From positions 1 to 64,000 of the forward strand of contig NZ_JAPEIQ010000043.1 of NCBI RefSeq assembly GCF_026041215.1: a DNA stretch of 64,000 nt, read 5' to 3'. The DNA is from Hoyosella sp. YIM 151337 (lineage in GTDB: Bacteria > Actinomycetota > Actinomycetes > Mycobacteriales > Mycobacteriaceae). Below the pieces are notes generated by a model. The model was not told the DNA's origin, searched no databases, and worked only from the letters and a program-made list of their open reading frames with translations. The position numbers were made by a program, and so were the translations under genes. Positions 33,379-42,418 of this stretch are shown piece after piece. Within the stretch, counting starts at the first letter, position 1, and the number at the start of each line of letters is the position of its first letter.

Positions 33379-34524
33379 ATGTCTGAACTCGTGCTCGACT
33401 CGGTGCGTGACCTCCTGCCTGGCATCAGGGAACGAGCGCAGCGCACCGATGAGGGTCAGACGGTCTCGAGCGTTGCGGTCAAGGAACTTAACGAGACTCG
33501 CTTATTCGCATTGCTTCGGCCCAGAGAGTTTGGGGGCATCGAAGGCGAATTGCTGACGTGCTGCACCGCAATCAAAGATGTCGCCCAAGCATGTGGCTCC
33601 ACTGGTGTCCTCGCAGCCGCATTCGCTGTTACGCCCTGGCGCGCTGCGTTACTCCCACACGAAGCACAAGAGGAAATGTGGGGAACGGCGTTTGACACCA
33701 TGATGTCGTCGAGCGTGAGTTCCTCCGGCACGATCACGCCTTCGCCAGATGGTTACCTCGTACGCGGGCGATGGGCGGGCATTCCCGGTTGCGAGCACGC
33801 GGACTGGCTCGTCGTGCGGGGAGCGCTCGCAGGCAGCGGCGAGACTGCGGTTCTGCTCGCGCCAGGGGAGTACACGGTGATATCCGATGAGCCTCGCTTA
33901 GGCCTGCGGGGCGCGCTATCTCGCGCCGTGGTGGTGGACAGCATGGTCGGTGCCCACCGGATTCGGGTGCTCGGTAGCGGGGCAGGCATAGAGCATCTGC
34001 CGCCGTCGTCTGCCCCGCTGTACCGGCTACCGGCGGACGCAGTGGCTGGGGCCGTCTTTGCTTCCGCTGTGATCGGCATGGCAGAAGGCGCGTTTGCCGA
34101 GTACACCATGTTGCCGCGCAGCGAACCCGACTCGCACCAACTCGTTCGGTTCGCTGCTGCGGCCAGCGATATTGACGCCGCGTGGCTACTGATAACACGC
34201 AACCTCTGCGACATCGTCGCGCACACGATCGCTCATGAAGACATCCCAGAAGAACTTCTCCTGCGTACTCGCCGTGACCATCACGTCGCCCTCGCGCGAG
34301 CAACCACAGCGACGTCAGTTCTCGTCGAGAGTGCCCGGGGAGCTCCGTCCCAGGCGCTGAACGTCAGTAATCCTGTTACGCGCCACTGGCGCGACATTCA
34401 TACGGCCCGCGCATGGTTGCCTTCCGGCAGCACGGCGGAGTTAGCCCGCTACAGCCGCGCTGTTCTCGAAGACGGCGGACTCACACCCGTCGATCACACC
34501 ACTCAACACCTGGAGGAAGAATGA
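33379..34524 (+). CDS. HsaA-like acyl-CoA-dehydrogenase-fold protein
   Basis: 381 residues. The N-terminus (LLPGIRERAQRT, FGGIEGELL, AQACGSTGV) aligns with HsaA-type flavin monooxygenases, and the end keeps VTRHWRDIHTA. However, segments well conserved in HsaA and in the protein at 27344-28531 are changed: the SYAPMG stretch is lost and GLRGTGS reads GLRGALS. ATG 33379 follows GGAG, and the stop overlaps hsaC by ATGA. It is either an oxygenase for a different phenol or a diverged copy. First gene of the IclR-linked operon. Confidence 0.75.
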   Translation: MSELVLDSVRDLLPGIRERAQRTDEGQTVSSVAVKELNETRLFALLRPREFGGIEGELLTCCTAIKDVAQACGSTGVLAAAFAVTPWRAALLPHEAQEEMWGTAFDTMMSSSVSSSGTITPSPDGYLVRGRWAGIPGCEHADWLVVRGALAGSGETAVLLAPGEYTVISDEPRLGLRGALSRAVVVDSMVGAHRIRVLGSGAGIEHLPPSSAPLYRLPADAVAGAVFASAVIGMAEGAFAEYTMLPRSEPDSHQLVRFAAAASDIDAAWLLITRNLCDIVAHTIAHEDIPEELLLRTRRDHHVALARATTATSVLVESARGAPSQALNVSNPVTRHWRDIHTARAWLPSGSTAELARYSRAVLEDGGLTPVDHTTQHLEEE

Positions 34525-35396
34525 TCCATTCACTCGGATACCTGAGGTTCGAGACCGCCAAGCTCGACGAGTGGCGCCGCTTCGGCACTGACGTCCTCGG
34601 TCTCGAGGAGACGACTGGGCCCGCGCAGGACCATCTGTACTTCCGGATGGACGAGCAGGCTGCGCGTTTCGAATTCATCCCGGGTGACACCGACAGGCTC
34701 CTCGCCGCAGGATGGGAAGTGCCGAACCGGCGGGCACTTGAAGATACCGTTGCCCGGCTGGAAGCCGCGGGTCATGCCGTCAAGCCCGGTTCTGCAGAGG
34801 AAGCCGCTAGCCGACGCGTCGAGCGCTTGATTCACGTCGACGATCCCAACGGCAATCACCTTGAAATTTACTGCGGGCCCGCGCTGAACCACAGCCCCGT
34901 TGTCACACCCCATGCGGAACGCTTCGTCACCGGGAACCTTGGGCTCGGACACATCGTGCTCTCCGCGGCCGACATCGACGCGTCCTTCACCTTTTACACC
35001 GACGTACTCGGATTCCGGCACCGCGATTCACTCCGATTCCCCGCCGCGGCCATTGGTGGTGAGGAAGGTGCGATGAACTGGGTGCGGTTCTTAGGCTGCA
35101 ACCCTCGCCATCACAGCCTTGGTTTGTGTGAAGCGCCGTTCCCCGCCGCGATCTTCCACTTCATGGTGGAACTCGAAACCCTCGACGACGTGGGACGTGC
35201 TCTGGACCGTTTCCATGAGCGGGATATCACGATCATGCAGTCCCTTGGACGCCACACCAACGACAAGATGGTGTCCTTCTACGCCGCAACCCCGGGCGGC
35301 TTCCAAGTCGAGTACGGCACTGACGCAATTCTTGTTGATGACGCGACCTGGACGGCCAAAGAGATCACCGAAGACGCGTACTGGGGCCACCGATGA
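34521..35396 (+). CDS. hsaC: 3,4-DHSA extradiol dioxygenase HsaC
   Basis: 291 residues from ATG 34521 behind GGAGG. Two-domain type I extradiol dioxygenase (glyoxalase fold repeated): an N-terminal FETAKLDEWRRFGTDVLGL copy, and a C-terminal copy with the iron ligands His in LGHIVLS, His in FHFMVEL and Glu in VEYGTDA. Cleaves the catechol 3,4-DHSA to 4,9-DSHA, the substrate of HsaD. Overlaps both neighbours by four bases. Confidence 0.93.
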   Translation: MIHSLGYLRFETAKLDEWRRFGTDVLGLEETTGPAQDHLYFRMDEQAARFEFIPGDTDRLLAAGWEVPNRRALEDTVARLEAAGHAVKPGSAEEAASRRVERLIHVDDPNGNHLEIYCGPALNHSPVVTPHAERFVTGNLGLGHIVLSAADIDASFTFYTDVLGFRHRDSLRFPAAAIGGEEGAMNWVRFLGCNPRHHSLGLCEAPFPAAIFHFMVELETLDDVGRALDRFHERDITIMQSLGRHTNDKMVSFYAATPGGFQVEYGTDAILVDDATWTAKEITEDAYWGHR

Positions 35397-35920
35397 GCAC
35401 TCTGAGCCCGGCTTCTCCCGCGGACTTCCGGCGTGTCCTCGGTCGGTTCGCCTCTGGTATCACCGTCATCACCTCGGTTGACGAAGCAGGTCCGGCCGGG
35501 TTCACTTGCCAATCTTTCTCGTCGCTGTCACTGGACCCACCGCTCGTGCTGTTTTGTGTCGCCGATGCGTCAACGAGCTGGGCGCGCATCGCGCCCACTG
35601 GACGGTTCGCGGTCAACGTCCTCGCCGCGGATCAGCGGGACGTGTGCCGGAACCTCGCGGTCCCGGGCTCACCTGACAAGTTTCGGCGCGTTGTATGGCA
35701 CAAATCCAATCTAGGGACCGCTCACCTCGGGGGCGCTCTCGTCACCATCGATTGCCGTATCAGCGGTGTGTATCCCGGCGGCGACCATCGCATCGTCATC
35801 GGCGAGGTTCAGGAACTGCATGACCATCGCGAAGGTGACCCACTGCTCTTCTTTGGTGGCCAGTTCTGCTCCGCATCAGCCCATTTCGGCGTTTCCGCTG
35901 CCCAAGGAGGAAAGCAGTGA
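35393..35920 (+). CDS. hsaB: Flavin reductase HsaB
   Basis: 175 residues of the HpaC/flavin-reductase domain family: FRRVLGRFASGITVIT, GFTCQSFSSLSLDPPLVLFCVA and the closing GGQFCSA. Supplies reduced FMN/FAD to the HsaA monooxygenase. Its ATG overlaps the hsaC stop, and its stop overlaps the GTG of kshA. Confidence 0.9.
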   Translation: MSTLSPASPADFRRVLGRFASGITVITSVDEAGPAGFTCQSFSSLSLDPPLVLFCVADASTSWARIAPTGRFAVNVLAADQRDVCRNLAVPGSPDKFRRVVWHKSNLGTAHLGGALVTIDCRISGVYPGGDHRIVIGEVQELHDHREGDPLLFFGGQFCSASAHFGVSAAQGGKQ

Positions 35921-37089
35921 CTATCCAAACCAGTCCCGCTGGCCGAACGGTTCGCACGATCGAAGCCGCGCCACCACCCGCCAGGTTCGCGCGCGGGTGG
36001 CACTGCCTCGGGCTCGCCGACACCTTCAAAGATGGCAAGGCGCACGCGATCGAGGCTTTCGGCACCAAACTCGTCGTTTTCCAGGGCGATGACGGCAAGC
36101 TCAATGTCCTCAACGCGTACTGTCCGCACATGGGTGGTGACCTCACTCATGGCACAGTGAAGGGAAACGCGGTTGCCTGTCCTTTTCATGACTGGCGCTG
36201 GGGCGGTGACGGTAAATGCGCGGGGATTCCTTACGCGAAACGAGTTCCGCGTGGTGCACGTACGCGAGCGTGGATCACGCTGGAAGAAAACAAGCAGCTG
36301 TTTGTGTGGAATGACCCGCAAGGTGCGCCTCCGCCGCCAGAGATGACCATTCCTCGTATCGAGGGCGCGTTCAGCGACGAGTGGAGCAACTGGACGTGGA
36401 ACAGCTTGCGCGTCGAGGGTTCGCATTGCCGCGAGATCGTCGACAACGTTGTGGATATGGCGCACTTCTTTTATGTCCACTACGCGCTGCCGGAGTACTT
36501 CAAGAACGTCTTTGAGGGTCACGTGGCTACCCAGTACCTCAACGGGACAACGCGTGCGGATGCCGAACTGGGCTTTGTCCCTGGATCCACCGACGAGATC
36601 GCACAGCGTTCGGAAGCAGCGTATTACGGGCCGTCCTACATGATCGATTATTTATGGAACACCGCCGCGGGTGTCACCAGTGAGACAGTCCTCATCAACT
36701 GCCATTACCCGATCAGCAACAACAGTTTCATGCTGCAGTGGGGCGCGATCGTCAAAAAGTTCCCCGGCATGAGCGATGAGGAATCCGATGCGGTGGCCGC
36801 GCAGGTAGCTGACGCGGTTGGTTTGGGTTTCCAGCAGGACGTCGAGATCTGGAAGAACAAAGCCCCGATCGACAACCCGCTCCTGTGCGACCAGGACGGA
36901 CCGGTCTACCAGCTGCGCCGGTGGTATCAGCAGTTCTATGTCGATGCTGAAGATGTCACGCCTGAAATGACCGACCGCTTCGAGTTCGAGATCGATACAT
37001 CCCGCGCGGTCGAAGTCTGGAAGCGGGAAGTGGCCGAGAACGTCGCCAACGGAGTGTCCTTCTCCGTCATTCCAGCCTCGTTGCGTTAG
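35917..37089 (+). CDS. kshA: 3-ketosteroid 9-alpha-monooxygenase oxygenase component KshA
   Basis: 390 residues from GTG 35917 behind AGGAGG. The Rieske [2Fe-2S] ligands are Cys69, His71, Cys88 and His91 (CPH and CPFH), and the mononuclear iron site includes His183 and His188 in DNVVDMAHFFYVH. EGSHCREIVDNVVDMAHFFYVH is characteristic of KshA. Hydroxylates C9 of 3-ketosteroids; with KstD this opens ring B. The reductase gene kshB follows after one small gene. Confidence 0.94.
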   Translation: MTIQTSPAGRTVRTIEAAPPPARFARGWHCLGLADTFKDGKAHAIEAFGTKLVVFQGDDGKLNVLNAYCPHMGGDLTHGTVKGNAVACPFHDWRWGGDGKCAGIPYAKRVPRGARTRAWITLEENKQLFVWNDPQGAPPPPEMTIPRIEGAFSDEWSNWTWNSLRVEGSHCREIVDNVVDMAHFFYVHYALPEYFKNVFEGHVATQYLNGTTRADAELGFVPGSTDEIAQRSEAAYYGPSYMIDYLWNTAAGVTSETVLINCHYPISNNSFMLQWGAIVKKFPGMSDEESDAVAAQVADAVGLGFQQDVEIWKNKAPIDNPLLCDQDGPVYQLRRWYQQFYVDAEDVTPEMTDRFEFEIDTSRAVEVWKREVAENVANGVSFSVIPASLR

Positions 37090-37103
37090 TGAGGGAGTAG
37101 TGG

Positions 37104-37358
37104 ATGAGTACACCGATGGGCGCGCCCGCATGCCCAGTTCAGTGTGCACAGTGCGGTGGCACGGTGCGTGTGCGGAAGAACAGTCTCCCGCACACCAGCG
37201 TGCAATGGACCACTGGTGCAGTCGCCTCCTGCCACGAGTTCGCACCACGTCTCGCCACTGGCACGCGCTGCGCGCTCATCCGGCATTGTGGTGCGTTGCG
37301 TGCCTCCATCGAAGCTGCGGTAGTGCGGGGAGACCTGGGGGTTGAGAGTCATGACTGA
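37104..37358 (+). CDS. Small CxxC protein between kshA and kshB
   Basis: 84 residues, ATG 37104, with GAGGGAG upstream and 14 bases after the kshA stop; its stop lies 8 bases inside kshB, so it is translationally coupled to the reductase. It has CPVQCAQCGG, a likely knuckle for zinc or a redox site, then VRVRKNSLPHTSVQWT and further cysteines. No transmembrane segment. I do not recognise a named family with certainty. The position suggests a role with the KshAB hydroxylase, for example cluster assembly or electron transfer, but this is inference. Confidence 0.65.
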   Translation: MSTPMGAPACPVQCAQCGGTVRVRKNSLPHTSVQWTTGAVASCHEFAPRLATGTRCALIRHCGALRASIEAAVVRGDLGVESHD

Positions 37359-38361
37359 CATTCGGAGGCTTCGAGTGATCGATGTCGTCACCGAAACGGC
37401 AGACGCATGTTCGCTGGTATTCGACGTATCAGCAGAGCAGGTGCCCTACCGCCCCGGGCAGTTCCTTACGATCGAACTGCCCGGCGGCGCACGTTCGTAC
37501 TCACTCGCGAGTTCCCCTCACACCGAAGAGCAATTGAAGGTGACCATCAAACGTGTTGTGGGAGGGTACGGTTCGAACTGGTTGTGTGACCACATTCAGC
37601 CGGGTGACGAACTCCGCGTCCTCGCCCCTTCAGGTGTGTTCACCCCGCGGACCTTCGCGAACGATCTCTTACTGATGGCCGCCGGCAGCGGCATCACTCC
37701 GGTGATCTCCATTGCGAAATCAGCACTCGTGGCCGGGGAGGGGTCGGTGGTGTTGTTCTACGCCAACAGGGACGAACGGTCCGTCATCTTCGCCTGTGAA
37801 CTCGCGGAACTCGCCAAGCGCTATCCAGACCGGTTTACGGTGCTGCACTGGCTCGAGTCGGTTCAGGGTCTGCCCACGAATGCTGCGCTACTCACCCTTC
37901 TCGCCCCGTACCGTCATCACGAAGTGTTCGTGTGCGGGCCGGCCGGATTCATGGACGCTGCGCGCGCGACGTGCGACAGCCTGGAAATGCCAAGATCACT
38001 CGTGCATTTCGAGAAGTTCGTGTCGCTGTCAGGTGACCCATTCGCGCAACCTGACCTCGGCATCGCCGTCGCTGATGACGACGATTCGGGAAGCCTGCAC
38101 GCCGAAATCGATGGTGACGTGATTGAGGCTGCGTGGCCACGTACGGCACGCATGCTTGACATGCTCGTCGCTGCCGGAGCTGATGCCCCATTCTCCTGCC
38201 GGGAAGGGTCGTGCGGCGCGTGCGCGTGCCGGGTGATCGAAGGTGAAGTGGCACAGCCGGATACGGACGTCCTGGATCCAGGCGATCTCGAGCAAGGCTG
38301 GGTGCTCGCCTGCCAGGCAACGCGCGTCAGCGACAGCGTCAAGGTCAGTTACGAGGAATAG
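37351..38361 (+). CDS. kshB: 3-ketosteroid 9-alpha-monooxygenase reductase component KshB
   Basis: 336 residues from ATG 37351; an in-frame TTG at 37342 is less likely. FAD site RSYSLASSPH (about residues 50-60), NAD-binding part LMAAGSGITPVISI, and a C-terminal plant-type [2Fe-2S] domain CREGSCGACACRVIEGEV with a later CQ. Passes electrons from NADH to the Rieske centre of KshA. Its start overlaps the small CxxC gene. Confidence 0.93.
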   Translation: MTDIRRLRVIDVVTETADACSLVFDVSAEQVPYRPGQFLTIELPGGARSYSLASSPHTEEQLKVTIKRVVGGYGSNWLCDHIQPGDELRVLAPSGVFTPRTFANDLLLMAAGSGITPVISIAKSALVAGEGSVVLFYANRDERSVIFACELAELAKRYPDRFTVLHWLESVQGLPTNAALLTLLAPYRHHEVFVCGPAGFMDAARATCDSLEMPRSLVHFEKFVSLSGDPFAQPDLGIAVADDDDSGSLHAEIDGDVIEAAWPRTARMLDMLVAAGADAPFSCREGSCGACACRVIEGEVAQPDTDVLDPGDLEQGWVLACQATRVSDSVKVSYEE

Positions 38362-38389
38362 CCACATTTGAGTACAGAAGGGTGCCGAG

Positions 38390-39229
38390 ATGCCCGAGCA
38401 TGAACTGACCGGAAAAACATTGGGGCGCAGGACTGTTTCCTACAGCGAGCGTGACGTGATGCTCTACGCGCTCACTATCGGCGCGCAGGCTGACGAGCTC
38501 GATCTGATCTTCGAAAAGCAGCTTCAGGTGCTGCCCACATATGCGCTCACGCTCGGGTTGTGGGCGCCCGACCTGCTAGGTGAGCTAGGTGCGTATGACG
38601 TTTCGCGGGCCGTACATGGCAGCCAGGAGCTGGAAATCCACGCACCACTCCCGGTCGCGGGCGATCTTGAACTGGATGCCGCAGTCGCAGCGGTGTGGGA
38701 TAAAGGCCGCGCGGCGGTGTTCGACGTCGACGTACGCAGTCAATGGTTCAGCGCAAGGTATTCCATCTTCGCCCCGGGGGCAGGCGGATTCGGTGGGCCG
38801 CGCGGGAGTGCGGCGGACCGGTGCGGCGCGAGAGTTGATGGGACGGCGACCACCGTCGCGGTTCCGACCTGGCCGGAGCAGGCCGCGCTGTATCGTTTGA
38901 CCGGGGATAGACACTTGATTCATATATTGCCGGACGCCGCGAAGACCATCGGGCAGCCTCGGCCGGTTATGCACGGGCTGTGCACGCTGGCCACGAGTAT
39001 TCTCGGTTTCTCCCGCTCGGTGGGGGCAAGCGCCGTGGACCTGACCAGGCTGGCCGCACGCTTCAGTGCCCCCGTCTTGCCCGGCCAGGTTCTGGAAGTA
39101 GCAGGACACTGTCAGGACGGACGTGCCTCGCGGTACGACCTGGCGGTGACAGCCGATGGCGTGCCGGTGATCTCCGATGCGTACGTAGAATTCGCCTCGT
39201 CTGCTAGCGGACGCGGGCCCCTTCCATGA
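38390..39229 (+). CDS. MaoC-like double hot-dog enoyl-CoA hydratase
   Basis: 279 residues, two hot-dog domains. The hydratase-2 signature is recognisable in the second domain as DRHLIHILPDAAKTIGQPRPVMHGLCT, with the catalytic Asp and His but with His and Leu where Asn and Pro are usual. Size and layout resemble Rv3538/17-beta-HSD4-type hydratases of steroid side-chain beta-oxidation. Last gene of the rightward operon, 28 bases after kshB; its end overlaps the convergent TetR gene by 26 bases. Confidence 0.8.
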   Translation: MPEHELTGKTLGRRTVSYSERDVMLYALTIGAQADELDLIFEKQLQVLPTYALTLGLWAPDLLGELGAYDVSRAVHGSQELEIHAPLPVAGDLELDAAVAAVWDKGRAAVFDVDVRSQWFSARYSIFAPGAGGFGGPRGSAADRCGARVDGTATTVAVPTWPEQAALYRLTGDRHLIHILPDAAKTIGQPRPVMHGLCTLATSILGFSRSVGASAVDLTRLAARFSAPVLPGQVLEVAGHCQDGRASRYDLAVTADGVPVISDAYVEFASSASGRGPLP

Positions 39230-39752
39230 AGACAGTCATGATGGCGTCGGTCGCATCTTCAATCCCCAGCTGGCGCAACGGGTCGAGAGTGAGGGCGCCG
39301 ATAATCAACGACCCGAACAGCACGGATAGCTGGTGCGCGGGCAGATCGGTGCGGAGCACACCCTCCTGCTGGCCGCGGGCAGCGAGATCGCGCATAACGT
39401 CGCCGATCTTTTCTTCTTCCGGCCAGAGCTCTTTGCGGTGGGTGCTGACTGTCCACAGTTCGCGGCCCACGCTAAGCAATGCCCGGGTCGCCCGACTTAG
39501 CGCATCCGGAACCGGAACGGAGTCAATGCGGGCTTCATCGAGCGCTTCGAGTGACGTTTGCGCGGCGAAGCGACTGAGTTCGACGAGGAGTTCTTCACGA
39601 CTGGAGAAGTACCGATACAGCGTCGCCCGGCCAAACCCGCCTTCGTCAGCGATATCAGCCATTCCGGCGCGCTCATGCTTGCGCAGTGCGGCGGCGGCCG
39701 CCTGAAGGATTGCGCGCCGAGTGCGCGTGGAGGGGTCGGGTTTCGTCATCAC
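39204..39752 (-). CDS. TetR family transcriptional regulator
   Basis: 182 residues: N-terminal HTH with GMADIADEGGFGRATLYRYFSSREELL (about residues 30-56) and an all-helical ligand domain. Start at 39752 or the next ATG at 39749. It is divergent from an SDR gene, and a palindrome-like site at 39761-39778 lies between them, so it probably controls that gene and itself. Ligand unknown. Confidence 0.85.
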   Translation of the reverse strand: MMTKPDPSTRTRRAILQAAAAALRKHERAGMADIADEGGFGRATLYRYFSSREELLVELSRFAAQTSLEALDEARIDSVPVPDALSRATRALLSVGRELWTVSTHRKELWPEEEKIGDVMRDLAARGQQEGVLRTDLPAHQLSVLFGSLIIGALTLDPLRQLGIEDATDAIMTVFMEGARVR

Positions 39753-39760
39753 AAATCATA

Positions 39761-39778
39761 TTAGACACAGGTGTATCA
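39761..39778. promoter_or_regulatory. TetR-type operator candidate
   Basis: TTAGACACAGGTGTATCA: the two 8-bp arms (TTAGACAC and GTGTATCA) match as an inverted repeat at six of eight positions around AG. It lies 9 bases upstream of the TetR start, in the divergent gap to the SDR gene. Confidence 0.5.
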
Positions 39779-39798
39779 GTTCGAGAAAGGCATGAACA

Positions 39799-40551
39799 TT
39801 GTTGCGATTCAAAGGAAAGACGGTTCTGCTGACAGGAGCAGCCACGGGGATCGGACGGGCGGCCGCGCTCCGCTTGACCTCCGAAGGCGCCGCCGTATAC
39901 GCGGTCGACCGGAATGCTGAGGAACTGAAGGACACTGAAGCAGTTGTCGCCGAGGGCGGCGCTGGACAGATCATTACCCGGGTGGCCGACGTCTCCGACG
40001 AGACGTCAGTAATCGACGTGGTTGCCGATGCAGTCGGCGAACTAGGCGGAATCGATGTGCTAGCGAATGTCGCCGGGGTGCACAAGACCACCCCAATCGA
40101 TGAGCTCTCAGTCCGCGACTTCCAAGGACTTATCGACGTCAACCTGATGGGTACGTTCCTGTTCTGCCGCGAAGCCATGCCGCATCTGCGGAAATCTCGT
40201 GGCGTCGTGATCAACATCGCGTCGACCTCCGCAACTCACGCGCATCCGTTCATGGCGGCGTACGCGGCAACTAAGGGCGCCGTACTGGCGTTTTCGCTCA
40301 GTCTCGCCGCGGAGGTGTCGGCCGATGGAGTGCGGGTTGTTGCGATCTCTCCAGGCGGAGTAGTCACCCCGCTGATGACCGGGGTGGCTTTCCCGGAGAC
40401 TGTCGATTCGTCGTTCTACAGTCGGATCCAGCCACAGCTAGGATTCGGTGATCCGGCCGCGATCGCAGGCACGATCGCGTACGCAGCATCCGAGGATGGC
40501 GCGTTTCTCACCGGCGTTGAACTGCGGGTCGATGGCGGCTCGCACGTGTGA
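39799..40551 (+). CDS. SDR family oxidoreductase
   Basis: 250 residues starting at TTG 39799 (or the adjacent TTG 39802); the preceding ATG at 39792 is out of frame and AAAGG lies upstream. Cofactor motif TGAATGIG, strand-2 Asp in AVDRN suggesting NAD preference, NVAG, catalytic Ser in IASTSA and YAATK. Divergent from the TetR gene. Probably oxidises a hydroxy group on a steroid or acyl chain; substrate not deducible. Confidence 0.8.
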   Translation: MLRFKGKTVLLTGAATGIGRAAALRLTSEGAAVYAVDRNAEELKDTEAVVAEGGAGQIITRVADVSDETSVIDVVADAVGELGGIDVLANVAGVHKTTPIDELSVRDFQGLIDVNLMGTFLFCREAMPHLRKSRGVVINIASTSATHAHPFMAAYAATKGAVLAFSLSLAAEVSADGVRVVAISPGGVVTPLMTGVAFPETVDSSFYSRIQPQLGFGDPAAIAGTIAYAASEDGAFLTGVELRVDGGSHV

Positions 40552-40563
40552 GAAGTACCGCGA

Positions 40564-41622
40564 CTAGTGCAGACCGCGGCGCAGAGCCTCACCAATCGCT
40601 GCGGCAACGTCTCCGGCTGCTGCCCGTGCCACCGGATCGGGCAGCATGCTGACGAACCCGTGTGGCAAATTGTCGAAGCGCTGGGCCGTGACCTTCACTC
40701 CCGTCTTCTTCAGGACGGCGGCGAACGCCTCACCTTGATCGCGCAGCACGTCCATGCCGGCGGTTGCGATGTACGTGGGCGGCATCAGGGACAGTTCCTC
40801 GGCATTGAGGACGCTGAATCGGAGGTCCGCTCCGTTCTCCACGCCGCCTAAATACCAGTTCAATGCACGGTCGACGCCCGCGCGGGTGAGCGGCGTATCA
40901 AACAGATCCGATGATTCGTAGTTTGCGAGATCTGCGTCGAGGGCAGGATAGATCAGCGCTGCCAAAACCGGTCTGGGTGTGACGCTTTCGCTTGTCGCAT
41001 CTTCGCGTGCTAGCTCGAGGGCAACTGCTGCGGCGAGGTTGCCACCCGCGCTGTCTCCTGCGATCGCGATTGCGTGTGGATCGATGCCCCAGTCATCCGC
41101 TTGCGCGACGGCGTAACGGTATCCGGCCAGACAATCGTCGAATGCGGCTGGAAATGGGTGATCGGGTGCGAGGCGGTAGTCGAACGCGAACACACGAACA
41201 CCCGCTTTCGCGGCGAGGAAGCGTAACAGTGGGTCGTACCCACCTACGCTTCCCACATGCCATCCACCGCCATGCAGAAAGACGATGAGACCGTTGCCCC
41301 GGATGTCAACCGGCTCGTATAGCCGTGCATGAAGGGGAGTGCTCTCGCCTGCGAACTCGAGGTCGGTCGCACTCACCGCGAGTGCATCGGGTGCCACGTT
41401 CAGTCCCATGAGCAGATCGACCATAGCTCGGGAACGTTTGGTCGGCGCCCGCAACGCTGCGAGATGAGGTGCCGCCAACGCAGAGAGGACGTGTAGCCGT
41501 GCGGGCATGAGCTGACCGTCGACTGGTGTGCGGCCCCGCGCCAGCGGCGACCACCACGCGTCGGGCGTGGCTCCCATCACGCGTGATAGCCCACGTTTAG
41601 CCAGGTCGACCACAGCTCCCAT
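40564..41622 (-). CDS. HSL-family alpha/beta hydrolase
   Basis: 352 residues from ATG 41622, chosen because GGAGG lies six bases upstream. HGGGWHVG, nucleophile GDSAGG, acid in TAGMDVLRDQG and histidine in LPHGFVS define the hormone-sensitive-lipase family. Convergent with the SDR gene, 12 bases apart. Similar in family but not closely in sequence to the esterase at 19382-20332. Probably hydrolyses a lipid or steroid ester. Confidence 0.83.
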   Translation of the reverse strand: MGAVVDLAKRGLSRVMGATPDAWWSPLARGRTPVDGQLMPARLHVLSALAAPHLAALRAPTKRSRAMVDLLMGLNVAPDALAVSATDLEFAGESTPLHARLYEPVDIRGNGLIVFLHGGGWHVGSVGGYDPLLRFLAAKAGVRVFAFDYRLAPDHPFPAAFDDCLAGYRYAVAQADDWGIDPHAIAIAGDSAGGNLAAAVALELAREDATSESVTPRPVLAALIYPALDADLANYESSDLFDTPLTRAGVDRALNWYLGGVENGADLRFSVLNAEELSLMPPTYIATAGMDVLRDQGEAFAAVLKKTGVKVTAQRFDNLPHGFVSMLPDPVARAAAGDVAAAIGEALRRGLH

Positions 41623-41661
41623 TGCGCCCTCCTTGTCGAACGTCGCTACGCGCATTCGACA

Positions 41662-41686
41662 TGCTTCCATACGGGACCGGGAAGCA
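41662..41686 (-). terminator. Hairpin after the hydroxysteroid dehydrogenase gene
   Basis: TGCTTCC (41662-41668) and GGAAGCA (41680-41686) form a perfect 7-bp stem with an 11-base loop directly after the SDR stop codon. No T-tract. Confidence 0.4.
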
Positions 41687-42418
41687 CTACCGTGCCGTGT
41701 AGCCCCCGTCGGCTACGAATTCGCTTCCGGTGCAGTAGGTTGACTCATCGCTGGCGAGGTAGGTGACGAGGCCGGCGATCTCCTCCGGTCGTCCCATGCG
41801 GGGAACGGGCAGGCCCTGCACCATCATTTCGATTCCTTCCTTGCCGATCGTCATCGGTGTTTCTATGACGCCGGGGTGCACAGAGTTCACCCGGATGCCG
41901 TCTGCTCCGAGCTCATGCGCGGCCGCTTTCGTCATGCCGCGCACCGCCCACTTCGAGGCGACGTACGCGATGATTTCGGGTGCTGCGACGATGCCCTCGA
42001 TTGATGAGATGTTGATGATCGAGCCACCCTTGGCGCGTCGCATGGAGGGGAGTGCCGCACGCATACCGAGGAAGACACCTACCTGGTTGACGTCGATGAC
42101 CTGCCGGTAGTCGGCTTCACTAAGTTCCTCGATCCGCGCACGCTGCACCATTCCGGCGTTATTGACGAGCACATTGATCGGGCCGAAGGCGTCCTCGGCG
42201 GAATCGACCAAATCACCCCAGGACTGTGCCGACGTGACATCGCATTTGGTGAACTTTGCCCGCGTCCCGAGCCTACTGGCGAGTGCGTCGCCCTCGTCGG
42301 TGAGGAGATCCGCGATAGTGACGGACGCCCCTTCGTCTATCAACATTCGTGTGATCGCGGCCCCGATACCCCGGGCGCCACCCGTCACCACAGCGTTCTT
42401 GCCTGTCAGCCGTCCCAT
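41687..42418 (-). CDS. SDR, 3-alpha(20-beta)-hydroxysteroid dehydrogenase-like (FabG3 type)
   Basis: 243 residues from ATG 42418 with AGGAG upstream. GRLTGKNAVVTGGARGIG, strand-2 IADLLTDEG, NNAGMV, catalytic Ser in NISSIEG, YVASK, and a C-terminal CTGSEFVADGG match FabG3 (Rv2002), a 20-beta-hydroxysteroid dehydrogenase. It lies about 100 bases downstream of fadA5 on the same strand and may be co-transcribed with it. Interconversion of hydroxy- and ketosteroids is the likely role. Confidence 0.83.
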   Translation of the reverse strand: MGRLTGKNAVVTGGARGIGAAITRMLIDEGASVTIADLLTDEGDALASRLGTRAKFTKCDVTSAQSWGDLVDSAEDAFGPINVLVNNAGMVQRARIEELSEADYRQVIDVNQVGVFLGMRAALPSMRRAKGGSIINISSIEGIVAAPEIIAYVASKWAVRGMTKAAAHELGADGIRVNSVHPGVIETPMTIGKEGIEMMVQGLPVPRMGRPEEIAGLVTYLASDESTYCTGSEFVADGGYTAR

